This document shows, piece by piece, positions 26,636 through 35,997 of a stretch of DNA of 44,413 nt. Position numbers and translations under genes: made by a program. The notes under the pieces are model-generated. The model made no database searches, was not told where the DNA came from, and worked only from the letters and a program-made list of their open reading frames with translations. The first letter of the stretch is position 1, and each line of letters starts with the position of its first letter. The stretch is taken from positions 1-44,413 of the forward strand of contig JAFGJB010000129.1 of the NCBI GenBank assembly GCA_016929295.1, written 5' to 3'. The stretch is from Candidatus Zhuqueibacterota bacterium (lineage in GTDB: Bacteria; Zhuqueibacterota; Zhuqueibacteria; Residuimicrobiales; Krinioviventaceae).

Positions 26636-26911
26636 GTGGCGGATAAAATTGGCACTGCGGTACGAGTCGAGATCGTCGACATAATGGGTGGTGGCAAGTG
26701 CCCCTCTGGCTTCGAGGTCGGGCGCACCTGGCTGATATCGGACGGACTCTGTCCTGCGGGCATGTGCGCGTGGGCGTTCAATGCCATACTCCCGTTCATC
26801 ACCACGCTGCGCTTCGATGGACGATTCCCATGGCGTGAGGAGCCGTTAGCCCGCGTCTGTTGTCCGGATGCCGATAATCCGGTCGTCTACCAACTGACTG
26901 CTGAATCATAG
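26636..26911 (+). CDS. TIGR04076-like small protein
   Basis: 91 residues. GTG 26636 is chosen because AAAAGGAGG ends four to five bases upstream. The frame is open to ATG 26618, but that would place the ribosome-binding site inside the gene. The layout matches the TIGR04076 family as I remember it: KCPSGFEVGRTWLISDG, GLCPAGMCAWAFNAILPFIT, then FPWREEPLARVCCPDADNPV. The conserved cysteines (KCP, LCP, CCPD) suggest metal or redox chemistry, but the family has no known function. It is isolated between repeats and a transposase remnant. Confidence 0.7.
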   Translation: MADKIGTAVRVEIVDIMGGGKCPSGFEVGRTWLISDGLCPAGMCAWAFNAILPFITTLRFDGRFPWREEPLARVCCPDADNPVVYQLTAES

Positions 26912-27133
26912 CAGTGAGGCGACAACGCGTAACGTTGCTGTCCACACCCTGGGCTTGAGGCGATTCGCGCACAAAACGCGCCAGCGCCTCAGCCGTAACT
27001 ATGCCGGCAAAAAAGTGGGGGCAAAATCGTAAGGAGCTAATAAAATAGAACGTGATTCTTGTCAACGAATTGAATCAATTGACATACTGCGCGGAATTAC
27101 TATACTTGTAATTTGCAAACAAATCTCAATATT

Positions 27134-27163
27134 CATTTGAATGTGCCGATTCAATTTCCTATC
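27134..27163 (+). repeat. Third copy of the promoter-like 30-mer
   Basis: 28 of 30 bases match 6104-6133, including TTGAAT-N6-ATTCAA. The -10 side reads TATCTC, poorer than at the other two copies. Only a transposase fragment lies downstream, so this copy may be an orphan left by rearrangement. Confidence 0.5.
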
Positions 27164-27179
27164 TCCGGCTGCTATTTTC

Positions 27180-27347
27180 TGCGCAAGTCGCATGGATTTG
27201 GACGAACAGCAGATTTATTCAATTTATACCATGTTGACCAATCTGGATGATGCCTTTCGTTCACTAAAATCGGAGCTGGGATTGAGGCCTGTTCGGCATC
27301 ACAAAGAGCAGCGTGCATATGAGTTCGTAGCTGAAAAGCGTCAATAA
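27180..27347 (+). pseudogene. Transposase remnant (IS1634/IS4-like DDE family, C-terminal piece)
   Basis: About 55 codons resemble the C-terminal part of DDE transposases: IYSIYTMLTNLDDAFRSLKS followed by ELGLRPVRHH. Neither the catalytic upstream part nor the usual HLFIsvLAY continuation is present, so it is truncated at both ends. No inverted repeats are recognisable nearby. Bases 26912-27133 before it show no gene. Confidence 0.65.
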
Positions 27348-27439
27348 GAGACGAAGTTTTTAAAAAAATCAAGTAAATTTGGCGAATACCCTTTGCTCAT
27401 CTTAATTTTTCAGATGCTTCATTTATTTTTGGAGAAATA

Positions 27440-30400
27440 CTATTTTACAAAAACGACCTTTCCAGTTTTTGCAATTTTTCCAACTTTTAAGCGATACAAA
27501 TATAATCCCGAAGATAATTTTTTATCATTTTTATCAACGCCAGCCCATACTAATTTGTGCTTTCCGGCATCCAGAAATGAACTATATTTATAAACTTCGC
27601 GACCCAGTAAATCGGTAATTATCAATTCAACATTGGATTGAGCGGGGATAGAAAAACTAAATGTTGTCTTGGAATTAAAAGGATTGGGATAGTTGTTTTC
27701 CAATTCCACTTCTTTCGCTGGTTTCAGTTGGTCCGGAAGAATATCAACAAAATCCTTTATTCCGACTTTTAGGATAAATTCTCTTTGGAATAGTGCATCT
27801 GTGCAAACAAAAGAGTATGTGGAATCCGTAAAGTGATCATTGTGAGGTTCTACTTCAAGAGGATATATCTTATAATAAATATTCGCCGGAAGTGGCATCT
27901 CTTCACATACTGATAAAGTGACGGTCTCCTTTGGGGCTTTATGCCGTACAGTTATATACCATGATTCTTCAATTTCTGAACTTAAATTCTTGAAACTAGT
28001 TGTAAAGTTACCAGTCTCTTCCTTTAAATATAATGAAATGAAGTTGTCAGGGTATGGAGGTTCGTGCAGGTAATTAAACATTGAAAGAGGAGAAGTATTT
28101 TCAATATGTCCGAGATAATTAAACTCATCAGAATAATTTTCTGAAGATGCCTTTATTGTCAAGTACCACTCTTTTGCATCATCATTTATTTCAGATTCCA
28201 GCATTCTAGGCAATGATATTTCAGTCACGACAGTTTTACGCAAGTCACGTGTACTCGGGACCTTTAACTGCGCGGTTTTATTTTTACAATAAATGAAATA
28301 GCCGGTAAATGGATCAAATGACTCGGATGCAATATAGCCTCCCCTATCCAGCGACCATTGCCATAGGACTGGTTCGATATCTTCAGCATCTTGCACAGAA
28401 ATAAGGTCATTAATTGAAATCGGAAATGTGAATGGATTGCTTATAAAATTCCATTTATCGCTAAGAGTTAATGGAAACGGGGTGCTCGTATCTAAAGAAA
28501 TCCCTGCTCCAGACTTTATGCTCTTTTGATCTTTAGAGATTATCCAATATGCCATACCTGGTCTGAATTTGAAAGCATCACTGTATTTATCAAACTCCTT
28601 AAAATCATTTTCGGAATAAGTAAAAACTCGAACCTTATCCTTATTATCCGACTTTACAGAAACGCCCTTGTAGACATCATTAAAATTAGAGTCTGATGGT
28701 AAAAATGGGAATGAGATTGGACAGTATTTGTTGGGGGCAATACACAAAGTACTATCCATTGTTTCAAATAGGGCCAGGATACTTTTAGGCTTCAGACTAT
28801 CTATTCCCAAATCGGCGAGACAGATATATTCTCCATCCTGATCAAGTATCTCAATATAGGCTTCAAGACCACTTGAAGAAATCAAATCCGATGGAACATT
28901 TCTCTCGTGTAATCTAGAATTATTTTCATTTAAAAGTTCCATTGCATGATATTGGGAATTACCCGGGATGCGGGCATGAAAGATCGGCCTTAAGTGGCTA
29001 TCAGTTTCAATCGAAACTTTATAGTGCCCAAGTGACGTTTCGAGGGTATCCGGAATTGTAATATTATCTACATCGGGTTCAATAATAATTGGATCTGCAA
29101 AAAAAATATTGGATTTTGCTGAAGTGAATACTTTGCAGCAAGCGTAAACCTGGGGATGATATATCCCTGAGGCACTATATCTAATCTTGAGATTATTATC
29201 ATTCATTTTTTTCCATAGAGAATCAGAAGCAGTATCGGCTTTAATCCAATATATAAGTTCGTGCTCGAGCCCGCAACGGTAATTAGAATTGGGCTCAAAA
29301 ACATATACCAAGTCGTCACTTTCATCTTTTTTAAATGTACCTGATATATCTGGAATTTTGTGAATGCTAATCTCAAAAGCCTGTATTTGACGAGAGTCTA
29401 TTACATAAGTCTTAATATCGTCCCACCACCATATGAAGTTTGGAATATAATTTTCATAGAGACTGTCAAATGCACTAAAATCATTTGTGACTAAATTTGA
29501 AATATTATCAAAATCCAACGAATCGGGTATACTTTCGCGAAACATTAATTGTTTAAAAGCAAGATTAGTATCAGTAAAATCAATCACGTCAGAAAAAAAC
29601 CAAATATACTTTTTGGCAGCTTTAGATGTGAAATCCTGATTGATCTCGTAATTGTCTATGTATAACTTAGTATTGCTATTTGATTGTTTTAAATTTTTAT
29701 GAATATCGCTCCCATCAGTTGACGCCAGTATTGCTTGGTGAGTTTCCGGAAGTTGGCTAAACTTGTTATTCCATTCGAGTTCAAACGTCAATGAAAATTT
29801 CGAATTTGATACTATATCAAGCGAGGGTCGATCGTGGATATCAATAATCGAATCTTGGTTAAACTTTACTGAATTTAAATTTAACTCTATACTGCCGACA
29901 TAAACTCTCACTGAATCATTTGATCCAACCTCGTGCCAATCGTTATCGGCTTGACTTTTATAACGGCCCTTTACCTTCACATAATTAATTATACTTTCAC
30001 CCGCATATGGATGACATGATACACTATCATTAATCCAACCACTATTCTCACCATCACCAAAATCGAAATAAAATTGCATAAAGTCGGCGCTGAGATCCCA
30101 TTGTGTTGAGAAACTGGAGCAATAGTCTGTAAAGATTAATGTATCTCCCATTGCTCGCTCCGGACCAGGCAAATTATGAATGAGCTTTATTAATTGAATT
30201 GCACGAATTGGAATAGTCTTTGTGCTATCAATTGCGTAATTCAAATATCCCTGCTCATTGATCTGTTGAAATTCAGAATCGAAGAGATTTGAAAACTCTA
30301 CATTTTCAATATCGTTTTGATATTCTTTTTCGCAAATAAGATATGCAATGTAGCTTGAATCACATGCCTCGGGTAACGTTATAGCCCCTTGAGAACAATA

Positions 30401-32839
30401 ATTATCATCATAACTGAGAGTAGCATCATTTTGAAAACTTTTTAGCGGAGAGCTTCTATCTGAATCCTTCCAATCAAATATTCGCATTAAAACAGTCTCT
30501 TGATCTGATTTGTAGTGGTTAATTTCGTATTGCGACGTGACAGTGCCTGTGATGGGGGCCTTGTTTTCAACGTATATTGTTGGAAATTGCTGGCTGTTTA
30601 GTGAACCACTCAAAGATAAGCCCAAGTTGCCAATTTCAAAAGAGAGTGTATCGGAATTTGCAGTTTGTTGTGATGGTTCTGCTCGAACCGTTGCATATGC
30701 GGAAGCTGTCCCCTGTTTATCAAGAGTAATCTCCGTTAAAAAATTCGGATTTTGAGCGCTAAAGAGCGAATTAATCGATATTAAATTTTCGACGCTTAAA
30801 CTCTCATGTTTCCTGAGACGGTTTGGCATTACAGTTAATTGTAATTTATCCCTCACAAATCCTCCTGTTGGCGTGTTCTCCAGAAAAGTAAGCGTAGGCT
30901 GGGCAATTTCTTGCTTGAGAGCTTTGTCATTTGGAAAACTCCAAAGACAATTGTTAGTGCAGCCAAGAACGTTTCCATGCCTATTTGAAGAATATATGTA
31001 GGAACTGTTGGGAATTGGTAACGATCCTATTAATTGGGGATTTCCTTTATGCAAGAGATCATATGTATAGACAGCAAGAGTATCTGCAATGTAAGCAAAT
31101 AAACCTCGCATAGAGAGGTCTTTGATAGAGATAAATTGAAAATCAATTACATCAACAATAGCATTATCAATTAAGGAAAATAAATAAACTGAATTGTTGC
31201 TTTTGGAAAATAATATATAATCACCATCGACTGCAATGTGCTGAATACTGTCATAGCTGCAAATTACTGTGCTATCATCAAGAGAAAGAGAATTGTCAAA
31301 CCGAAAAATCCCTTCATTATTTGAAATGTAGACGGAATCTTCAGCAAAGCTCTTGATTGAAAGATCATTTATTTTAAATGAGAGACTGCCTACATCTTTG
31401 TTATTTTCAATATCATAGGAGTAAAGATGATCTTTTTCTTTGATAAAGAGGAACTTTTCATTCGCAATAATTCGATCAATTGATGTAAAAATATGCTCAT
31501 CAAATTTGTTTTTCCTAAAAACCGACAGATTTATCTGGCCTTCTCGATACCCACCATACACGGTATTGTTTGAGGCAAAATAGAGCATATTTTGACTTGT
31601 TGTAGAAAAGTTAATCGATTCATCAGTATCTTTTGGAACGTCAATTTGTCTTTTTAGATTTAGTTCATTATCGTAAATTTTTATACCCCCTCTGCCATTT
31701 GCTAGATATACACTGTCCTTTTTGATAGATACCACAGAATGAGGAACAGTTCTATAATCTATGCTGTCTGCTTTAGCAACTGTGATTTCATCTTTTACCA
31801 CTATTTTATAGTATCTAAAAATCTTATCAGCAATTTTCACAGCTGCGACCTGGAACGTGTCAGATTTGCTATTCTTTTGAGAAAGAGCAACTAGGTCAAA
31901 ATATCCGTCCTTTTTATATACTGAACTAATCGTAGCATTAGACTTAGGGGCCGGTTTAATTGTGATTCCGTCAGAACCAGCCAAGAAGAGGTATTTAGCT
32001 TGTTCATGAAAACAAATGTCGTAAAATTTTCCTTTGAGAGAGTTGTCAATTTGAAAATTTGCGTTGCAGGGATTCGGATTACGATCAGGGGTTGTACCTA
32101 CCCAATTTGAGTTGAGAATGCCACTAACAGAATAAATGCTAAAATTGTATATATCAAAATTAATTTGGGCTGTACTAATTGAATATGTCTGGCATTTGAG
32201 TGCTTCATCTTCTGAAAACGTTCTAAAAATTTCAAAAATTCCGGTTTTTGGTGTTGAGTCATTGTCCGTTATTTGTTTGCTGGATAATATTACAAAGTTT
32301 GTGGTTTCTCTCTCGTATTCACCCTCATAAATATCTATGTCAGTAGGATAAAATCCATAATCCAATATGCCAAGATCAAAGGGGGATGTGCTGTCAACAT
32401 TTTGTAGTTTATACAGATTATGCCCGCTTACAAAGTATATAGAGCCTTCGTGTTCTGCAAGTACCGATACAGCGCCAGAAATACAGCCTGGAATGGGATT
32501 CAAAGTGTTGTTTGCAGGTTGATATTGATAAATTCCATTTTTCTCCGTCGCAATAAAAATTACATTTTTTGTTGCTTCAATGTCGTTGATTTGGGAACCC
32601 AAAACAGTGGAAGTTAGGATTTTGTCATCAAAGCTATAACTACGCAAGATTTCACCATCACCCCAGAATGCACAACTTTCGTTTGAATCGAGTGCGATGC
32701 TGGCTTTTACATGCCACATTTTCTCATTTTCAATTTTTGTAATAGATGGGGAGGCCAATTTTGGCGTACTCGATTGAATTAAGCTATAGCAGGCAGCTGA
32801 GAAAACGATAAAAAGTGATTTAGATATCTTTTTATTCAT
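27440..32839 (-). CDS. Giant secreted surface protein with propeller-like and PKD-like regions and T9SS sorting tag
   Basis: 1,799 residues from ATG 32839, four codons inside a frame opened by TTG. Signal peptide: MNKKISKSLFIVFSAACYSL. Residues up to about 640 are repeated beta-strands of propeller style (KNVIFIATEKNGIYQYQ, SIYFVSGHNLYKL). A PKD-like FYFDFGDGENSG lies near 920. A segment near 1460 (WNFISNPFTFPI, GYFIYCKNK) is common in T9SS cargo. The sorting domain occupies about 1712-1799 (NYPNPFNSKTTF, GLYLYRLKVG). There is no enzyme motif. It is the last gene of the long minus-strand string, 41 nt after the membrane protein gene. It is likely a ligand-binding or adhesive surface protein. 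Function unknown. Confidence 0.88.
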   Translation of the reverse strand: MNKKISKSLFIVFSAACYSLIQSSTPKLASPSITKIENEKMWHVKASIALDSNESCAFWGDGEILRSYSFDDKILTSTVLGSQINDIEATKNVIFIATEKNGIYQYQPANNTLNPIPGCISGAVSVLAEHEGSIYFVSGHNLYKLQNVDSTSPFDLGILDYGFYPTDIDIYEGEYERETTNFVILSSKQITDNDSTPKTGIFEIFRTFSEDEALKCQTYSISTAQINFDIYNFSIYSVSGILNSNWVGTTPDRNPNPCNANFQIDNSLKGKFYDICFHEQAKYLFLAGSDGITIKPAPKSNATISSVYKKDGYFDLVALSQKNSKSDTFQVAAVKIADKIFRYYKIVVKDEITVAKADSIDYRTVPHSVVSIKKDSVYLANGRGGIKIYDNELNLKRQIDVPKDTDESINFSTTSQNMLYFASNNTVYGGYREGQINLSVFRKNKFDEHIFTSIDRIIANEKFLFIKEKDHLYSYDIENNKDVGSLSFKINDLSIKSFAEDSVYISNNEGIFRFDNSLSLDDSTVICSYDSIQHIAVDGDYILFSKSNNSVYLFSLIDNAIVDVIDFQFISIKDLSMRGLFAYIADTLAVYTYDLLHKGNPQLIGSLPIPNSSYIYSSNRHGNVLGCTNNCLWSFPNDKALKQEIAQPTLTFLENTPTGGFVRDKLQLTVMPNRLRKHESLSVENLISINSLFSAQNPNFLTEITLDKQGTASAYATVRAEPSQQTANSDTLSFEIGNLGLSLSGSLNSQQFPTIYVENKAPITGTVTSQYEINHYKSDQETVLMRIFDWKDSDRSSPLKSFQNDATLSYDDNYCSQGAITLPEACDSSYIAYLICEKEYQNDIENVEFSNLFDSEFQQINEQGYLNYAIDSTKTIPIRAIQLIKLIHNLPGPERAMGDTLIFTDYCSSFSTQWDLSADFMQFYFDFGDGENSGWINDSVSCHPYAGESIINYVKVKGRYKSQADNDWHEVGSNDSVRVYVGSIELNLNSVKFNQDSIIDIHDRPSLDIVSNSKFSLTFELEWNNKFSQLPETHQAILASTDGSDIHKNLKQSNSNTKLYIDNYEINQDFTSKAAKKYIWFFSDVIDFTDTNLAFKQLMFRESIPDSLDFDNISNLVTNDFSAFDSLYENYIPNFIWWWDDIKTYVIDSRQIQAFEISIHKIPDISGTFKKDESDDLVYVFEPNSNYRCGLEHELIYWIKADTASDSLWKKMNDNNLKIRYSASGIYHPQVYACCKVFTSAKSNIFFADPIIIEPDVDNITIPDTLETSLGHYKVSIETDSHLRPIFHARIPGNSQYHAMELLNENNSRLHERNVPSDLISSSGLEAYIEILDQDGEYICLADLGIDSLKPKSILALFETMDSTLCIAPNKYCPISFPFLPSDSNFNDVYKGVSVKSDNKDKVRVFTYSENDFKEFDKYSDAFKFRPGMAYWIISKDQKSIKSGAGISLDTSTPFPLTLSDKWNFISNPFTFPISINDLISVQDAEDIEPVLWQWSLDRGGYIASESFDPFTGYFIYCKNKTAQLKVPSTRDLRKTVVTEISLPRMLESEINDDAKEWYLTIKASSENYSDEFNYLGHIENTSPLSMFNYLHEPPYPDNFISLYLKEETGNFTTSFKNLSSEIEESWYITVRHKAPKETVTLSVCEEMPLPANIYYKIYPLEVEPHNDHFTDSTYSFVCTDALFQREFILKVGIKDFVDILPDQLKPAKEVELENNYPNPFNSKTTFSFSIPAQSNVELIITDLLGREVYKYSSFLDAGKHKLVWAGVDKNDKKLSSGLYLYRLKVGKIAKTGKVVFVK

Positions 32840-32880
32840 AGTTGAATCCAATTTTTAACTCAGACCTTGGCTTTACTTGT

Positions 32881-34032
32881 TCACTTGACAGGCGGCTCTC
32901 CACTGGGAGGCGGCAGGTTTTTTTTATCCTTGCAACAATTGTTTTTTATTATAAAACCTGTTCCAACCAATATGGCAGCTCCGGTAAAAAATGAGCCATT
33001 CACATATTTAAAACTAACTCGATGCGATTTTTTTACACCACCCGCATCACTTGGATTGTCGAAGGAATCAATTGCCGTGACGTAATAAAGAAAAGAGTCT
33101 TTTGGAGACATGCTCTTTTCTACCTTGAATTTATATTTTCCATTTTTTACTTTTTGACATTTCATGGAATCATAATTCGATAAAGAGGAGTGGAGATATA
33201 CATTCTTGACACCGCTTTCATCATTGACTTTGATTATACATAACCTGGGCCTTAGTTTTCTAAAGCCGAATTTAGTTATCTTAGGGCCGGCAAGATCCAA
33301 AACAAACTGTAAAGGCGAGTCCTTTGCAAAATGAACTGTGTCCCCAAATATCGTTGTGATTTCAAAATAATACAGAAGCGTATCCTGAGCAGGTGCATAT
33401 GACAATTCAAAAAGATCATCCGTAGTAGGGACTTTTTCCATTTGATGTTCGTCACAATCTGAAGCTCCCTTCTCTTTGATGTAGACGCTGCAAGTTGAAT
33501 AAAGACTATCCTTGATTCGACATTGGAATTTGGCACTTTTCGAGACCTGTTTTACTTTTGGATTGTCGAGAAAGTTTGGCTTTAGTTGTTTATTGCGTCG
33601 TATTTCTATTTTGTGGGGTTTAAAAATACCAAATTGGTCAAGTTCTTTTTGAAAATCAAATTTTATTGAAGTGAATCGTCGCTGACCAAATCGAAATTCA
33701 ATTATTTTTTGAATATTACGACTAGAATTATAATGATCCCATTCAATGAAATCCAACTCTATCATGTAATGCCCTTGAAAACACATTTCTGCAGAATCAG
33801 GAAGCGAGTTTTGTAAGCTATCGATATGCATTTCTAGTTCTGGCATAATGAATGGGATTGAATCATTTGTAAAAAATGCAAGGTGAAGAACTTTTAAACT
33901 ATCACTAATATTAAACTTACCTCTGCCATTGGCATAGTTCATTCGATACTCATAATAACTATTTATCTCCGTCCAGTCAGAAGACATGCATACCGTGAAT
34001 AACGAAAGCCAAAAAAGAATTATATACTTCAT
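32881..34032 (-). CDS. Exported protein with C-terminal membrane anchor
   Basis: 383 residues. Signal peptide: MKYIILFWLSLFTVCMSS. The long outward part is beta-rich. Its last section (about 240-330: GPKITKFGF, NDESGVKNVYLHSSLSNYDS, FLYYVTAIDSFDNPSDAGG) looks like an Ig-type fold. A hydrophobic segment (about 346-363, FTGAAILVGTGFII) precedes a short tail with CCKDKK and a Pro-rich end, giving type-I membrane topology. The start follows AAGAGGAA by about 11 bases, 24 nt after the TIR gene. I do not recognise a family. Its position suggests a membrane partner between the TIR protein and the giant surface protein. Confidence 0.8.
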   Translation of the reverse strand: MKYIILFWLSLFTVCMSSDWTEINSYYEYRMNYANGRGKFNISDSLKVLHLAFFTNDSIPFIMPELEMHIDSLQNSLPDSAEMCFQGHYMIELDFIEWDHYNSSRNIQKIIEFRFGQRRFTSIKFDFQKELDQFGIFKPHKIEIRRNKQLKPNFLDNPKVKQVSKSAKFQCRIKDSLYSTCSVYIKEKGASDCDEHQMEKVPTTDDLFELSYAPAQDTLLYYFEITTIFGDTVHFAKDSPLQFVLDLAGPKITKFGFRKLRPRLCIIKVNDESGVKNVYLHSSLSNYDSMKCQKVKNGKYKFKVEKSMSPKDSFLYYVTAIDSFDNPSDAGGVKKSHRVSFKYVNGSFFTGAAILVGTGFIIKNNCCKDKKNLPPPSGEPPVK

Positions 34033-34056
34033 TTTTGGTAGATTCCTCTTCTTAGA

Positions 34057-35997
34057 TTATTGAAATAAAAAATCTGAAATCAATAGTCTTCCATCTATAT
34101 CATCAAAATGGATTGTGATATAACCGCTACTTACCGTAATGGCTTCAATTTTAACCACAAAGAACCTGTTCAGCTCGTTGAAATATCCGCCAATTTTTAC
34201 TTTAATTGCAGCACTCTTGTCTCTAATTATCCTGTTATTTGGGTAAGCGTTTTTGATATTCTTCATAATCGAAGAAATTTTATCAGTTCTAATGAATTTG
34301 TTTAGGTCATCTGTTACATCTTCATTTTTGTCTAATGTCTGGAAAAATTCATATAAAACTTCCATTACTCTTTCAGAATTTTCTTTTGACAGATCGATTA
34401 TCTCGCCTATCTGAATATCCCTTCTTGGAACTTTAGGCAGTGGCTGCGAGCTGGGCCTTAATTTGATCTCAAAAAAGTTAGGCAAATTCATGTAGCTGGC
34501 TGAGAAATTTTGGTATCCGGGAGCCTGCACATTGCATTGAAACGGGGCGTTGATTTGTGTGTGAACTTCTAATATAAATGTACCATCCACGGCAGTCGTT
34601 GTGCTCGTCCTTCCACCAGGAAGATTGGAAATCGATATTGTAGCGTTTTTGATCGGCCTACCATTTGTCTGGTCTGTGACAATACCATTCAATGTTTGCT
34701 CTGAGATTTTGACTAATTCAATCGTTACTGGGCCTGGTAGTGTTGTTTTTTTTGTTAAACGGTTATACCCATGGGCGCATAAATCCAAAGAGACTGTATC
34801 ATTTTCTTTCCCTGGAACATGTAAAAATGAAAAGCTGCCGTCGTTTGCAGATGTAGTTGAGTCATTGGGAAGTTTATCAAGCTTTACAATTGCTCTCTGG
34901 ATTGATTCACGAGTCTTCATATCCACAACAAATCCACTTAAGGTACTTGTTTTTATTGAATTGTGTTTGTCTTGTATGCTTTCCACTATTTTTTTAGTTA
35001 GGGAAAGAATTCCTATTGTGAGAATAAGAAATACGATAATACCTATAATTATTATCGAACATTTTTTCCACCACATTTTTTTAGGACGCTTAATTACTTT
35101 TATAATTTCAGCATACAACAATTTAGCGGCAATAGAGTCTGGAGATTTCGACAGTATTTCTTTGACTTGTATTTTAATATTGTTTAGCTCATTTTTAGAT
35201 TTTGCGGATTGCAAATGCTCTCTAAACTCTTCAACCTCTTTTTGTTCTTGAGATGCAAGATCAGGACGAAATTGGATAGCATTATTATAATCCATAATTG
35301 CATAATTGATTTTACCTTTTTTATAATAGCTAATACATCTGTTAAGGTATGCTTCTGCAAATTTAGGATCATTCCGAATAGCTTCGTCAAAACACTTTAT
35401 TTTTTCCTTAAAATGAGTAGCCTCGCAACCTTTTTCAAACCACTCTTGTGCTGTTAATTGTTGTTTTGACACTCGAGATTCTTCACTTACCCTGATTTGG
35501 GCTAATTTTGTAATTTGTTGAACATCTAAGGATAATGGATGAATTACAGAATCTATTGACTTATTTAAATATTTATCCACCAATTTTTGCATACCTGCTT
35601 CAAAATATCCCCAATGAATCTCTACTCCGTTGTAATTATGTAATGCGGATAATTCACCCTTTAAATGCCTTTTTATCAGACGTTTATTAAACTTGAAACC
35701 ATCAAGCATTATAGGAACAATATTTCGTTTCTTTTTGAGGGCGAATTCGATTTCTCGATGAAGCCAGTCTTGCGAATTCGAACAACCTTTGAGTGCAGAT
35801 GGTGTTAATAAAACAATGAAATGGGCCCGTGATTCAATGTTTGCAAGGATGATTCTCTCAAAATCTCCACTATCAATTTTCTGAAAATCAGAAAATACGT
35901 TAAAACCGTGCTGAGTAAGATATTGATAGATTGACAATGCCCAAGAATAATTAGCATGGCGATAGCTGATAAAAACAGTTTTTTCTATTTTACTCAT
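34057..35997 (-). CDS. TIR-TPR-transmembrane protein with two carboxypeptidase-regulatory-like domains
   Basis: 646 residues from ATG 35997, which forms an ATGA overlap with the Res stop. ATG 36006 is the alternative. Domains: TIR about 6-140 (VFISYRHANYSWALSIYQYL, WLHREIEFAL with the WxxxE glutamate Glu82); TPR-like helices about 184-245; one membrane helix about 312-334, preceded by a basic run KRPKKMWWKK; two CarboxypepD_reg-like beta-sandwiches about 353-430 and 436-512 (SGFVVDMKTRESIQRAIVKL, NGIVTDQTNGRPIKNATISI); and a C-terminal domain about 540-646 unknown to me. The basic flank predicts TIR and TPR inside and the sandwiches outside. Bacterial TIR domains often degrade NAD in defence, but others only scaffold. 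Activity is inferred. Confidence 0.88.
   Translation of the reverse strand: MSKIEKTVFISYRHANYSWALSIYQYLTQHGFNVFSDFQKIDSGDFERIILANIESRAHFIVLLTPSALKGCSNSQDWLHREIEFALKKKRNIVPIMLDGFKFNKRLIKRHLKGELSALHNYNGVEIHWGYFEAGMQKLVDKYLNKSIDSVIHPLSLDVQQITKLAQIRVSEESRVSKQQLTAQEWFEKGCEATHFKEKIKCFDEAIRNDPKFAEAYLNRCISYYKKGKINYAIMDYNNAIQFRPDLASQEQKEVEEFREHLQSAKSKNELNNIKIQVKEILSKSPDSIAAKLLYAEIIKVIKRPKKMWWKKCSIIIIGIIVFLILTIGILSLTKKIVESIQDKHNSIKTSTLSGFVVDMKTRESIQRAIVKLDKLPNDSTTSANDGSFSFLHVPGKENDTVSLDLCAHGYNRLTKKTTLPGPVTIELVKISEQTLNGIVTDQTNGRPIKNATISISNLPGGRTSTTTAVDGTFILEVHTQINAPFQCNVQAPGYQNFSASYMNLPNFFEIKLRPSSQPLPKVPRRDIQIGEIIDLSKENSERVMEVLYEFFQTLDKNEDVTDDLNKFIRTDKISSIMKNIKNAYPNNRIIRDKSAAIKVKIGGYFNELNRFFVVKIEAITVSSGYITIHFDDIDGRLLISDFLFQ

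Noticed and set aside
27393-27593. 66-codon plus-strand frame
   Set aside because: Antisense to the sorting domain of the giant protein and rich in Phe, as expected from AT-rich DNA.
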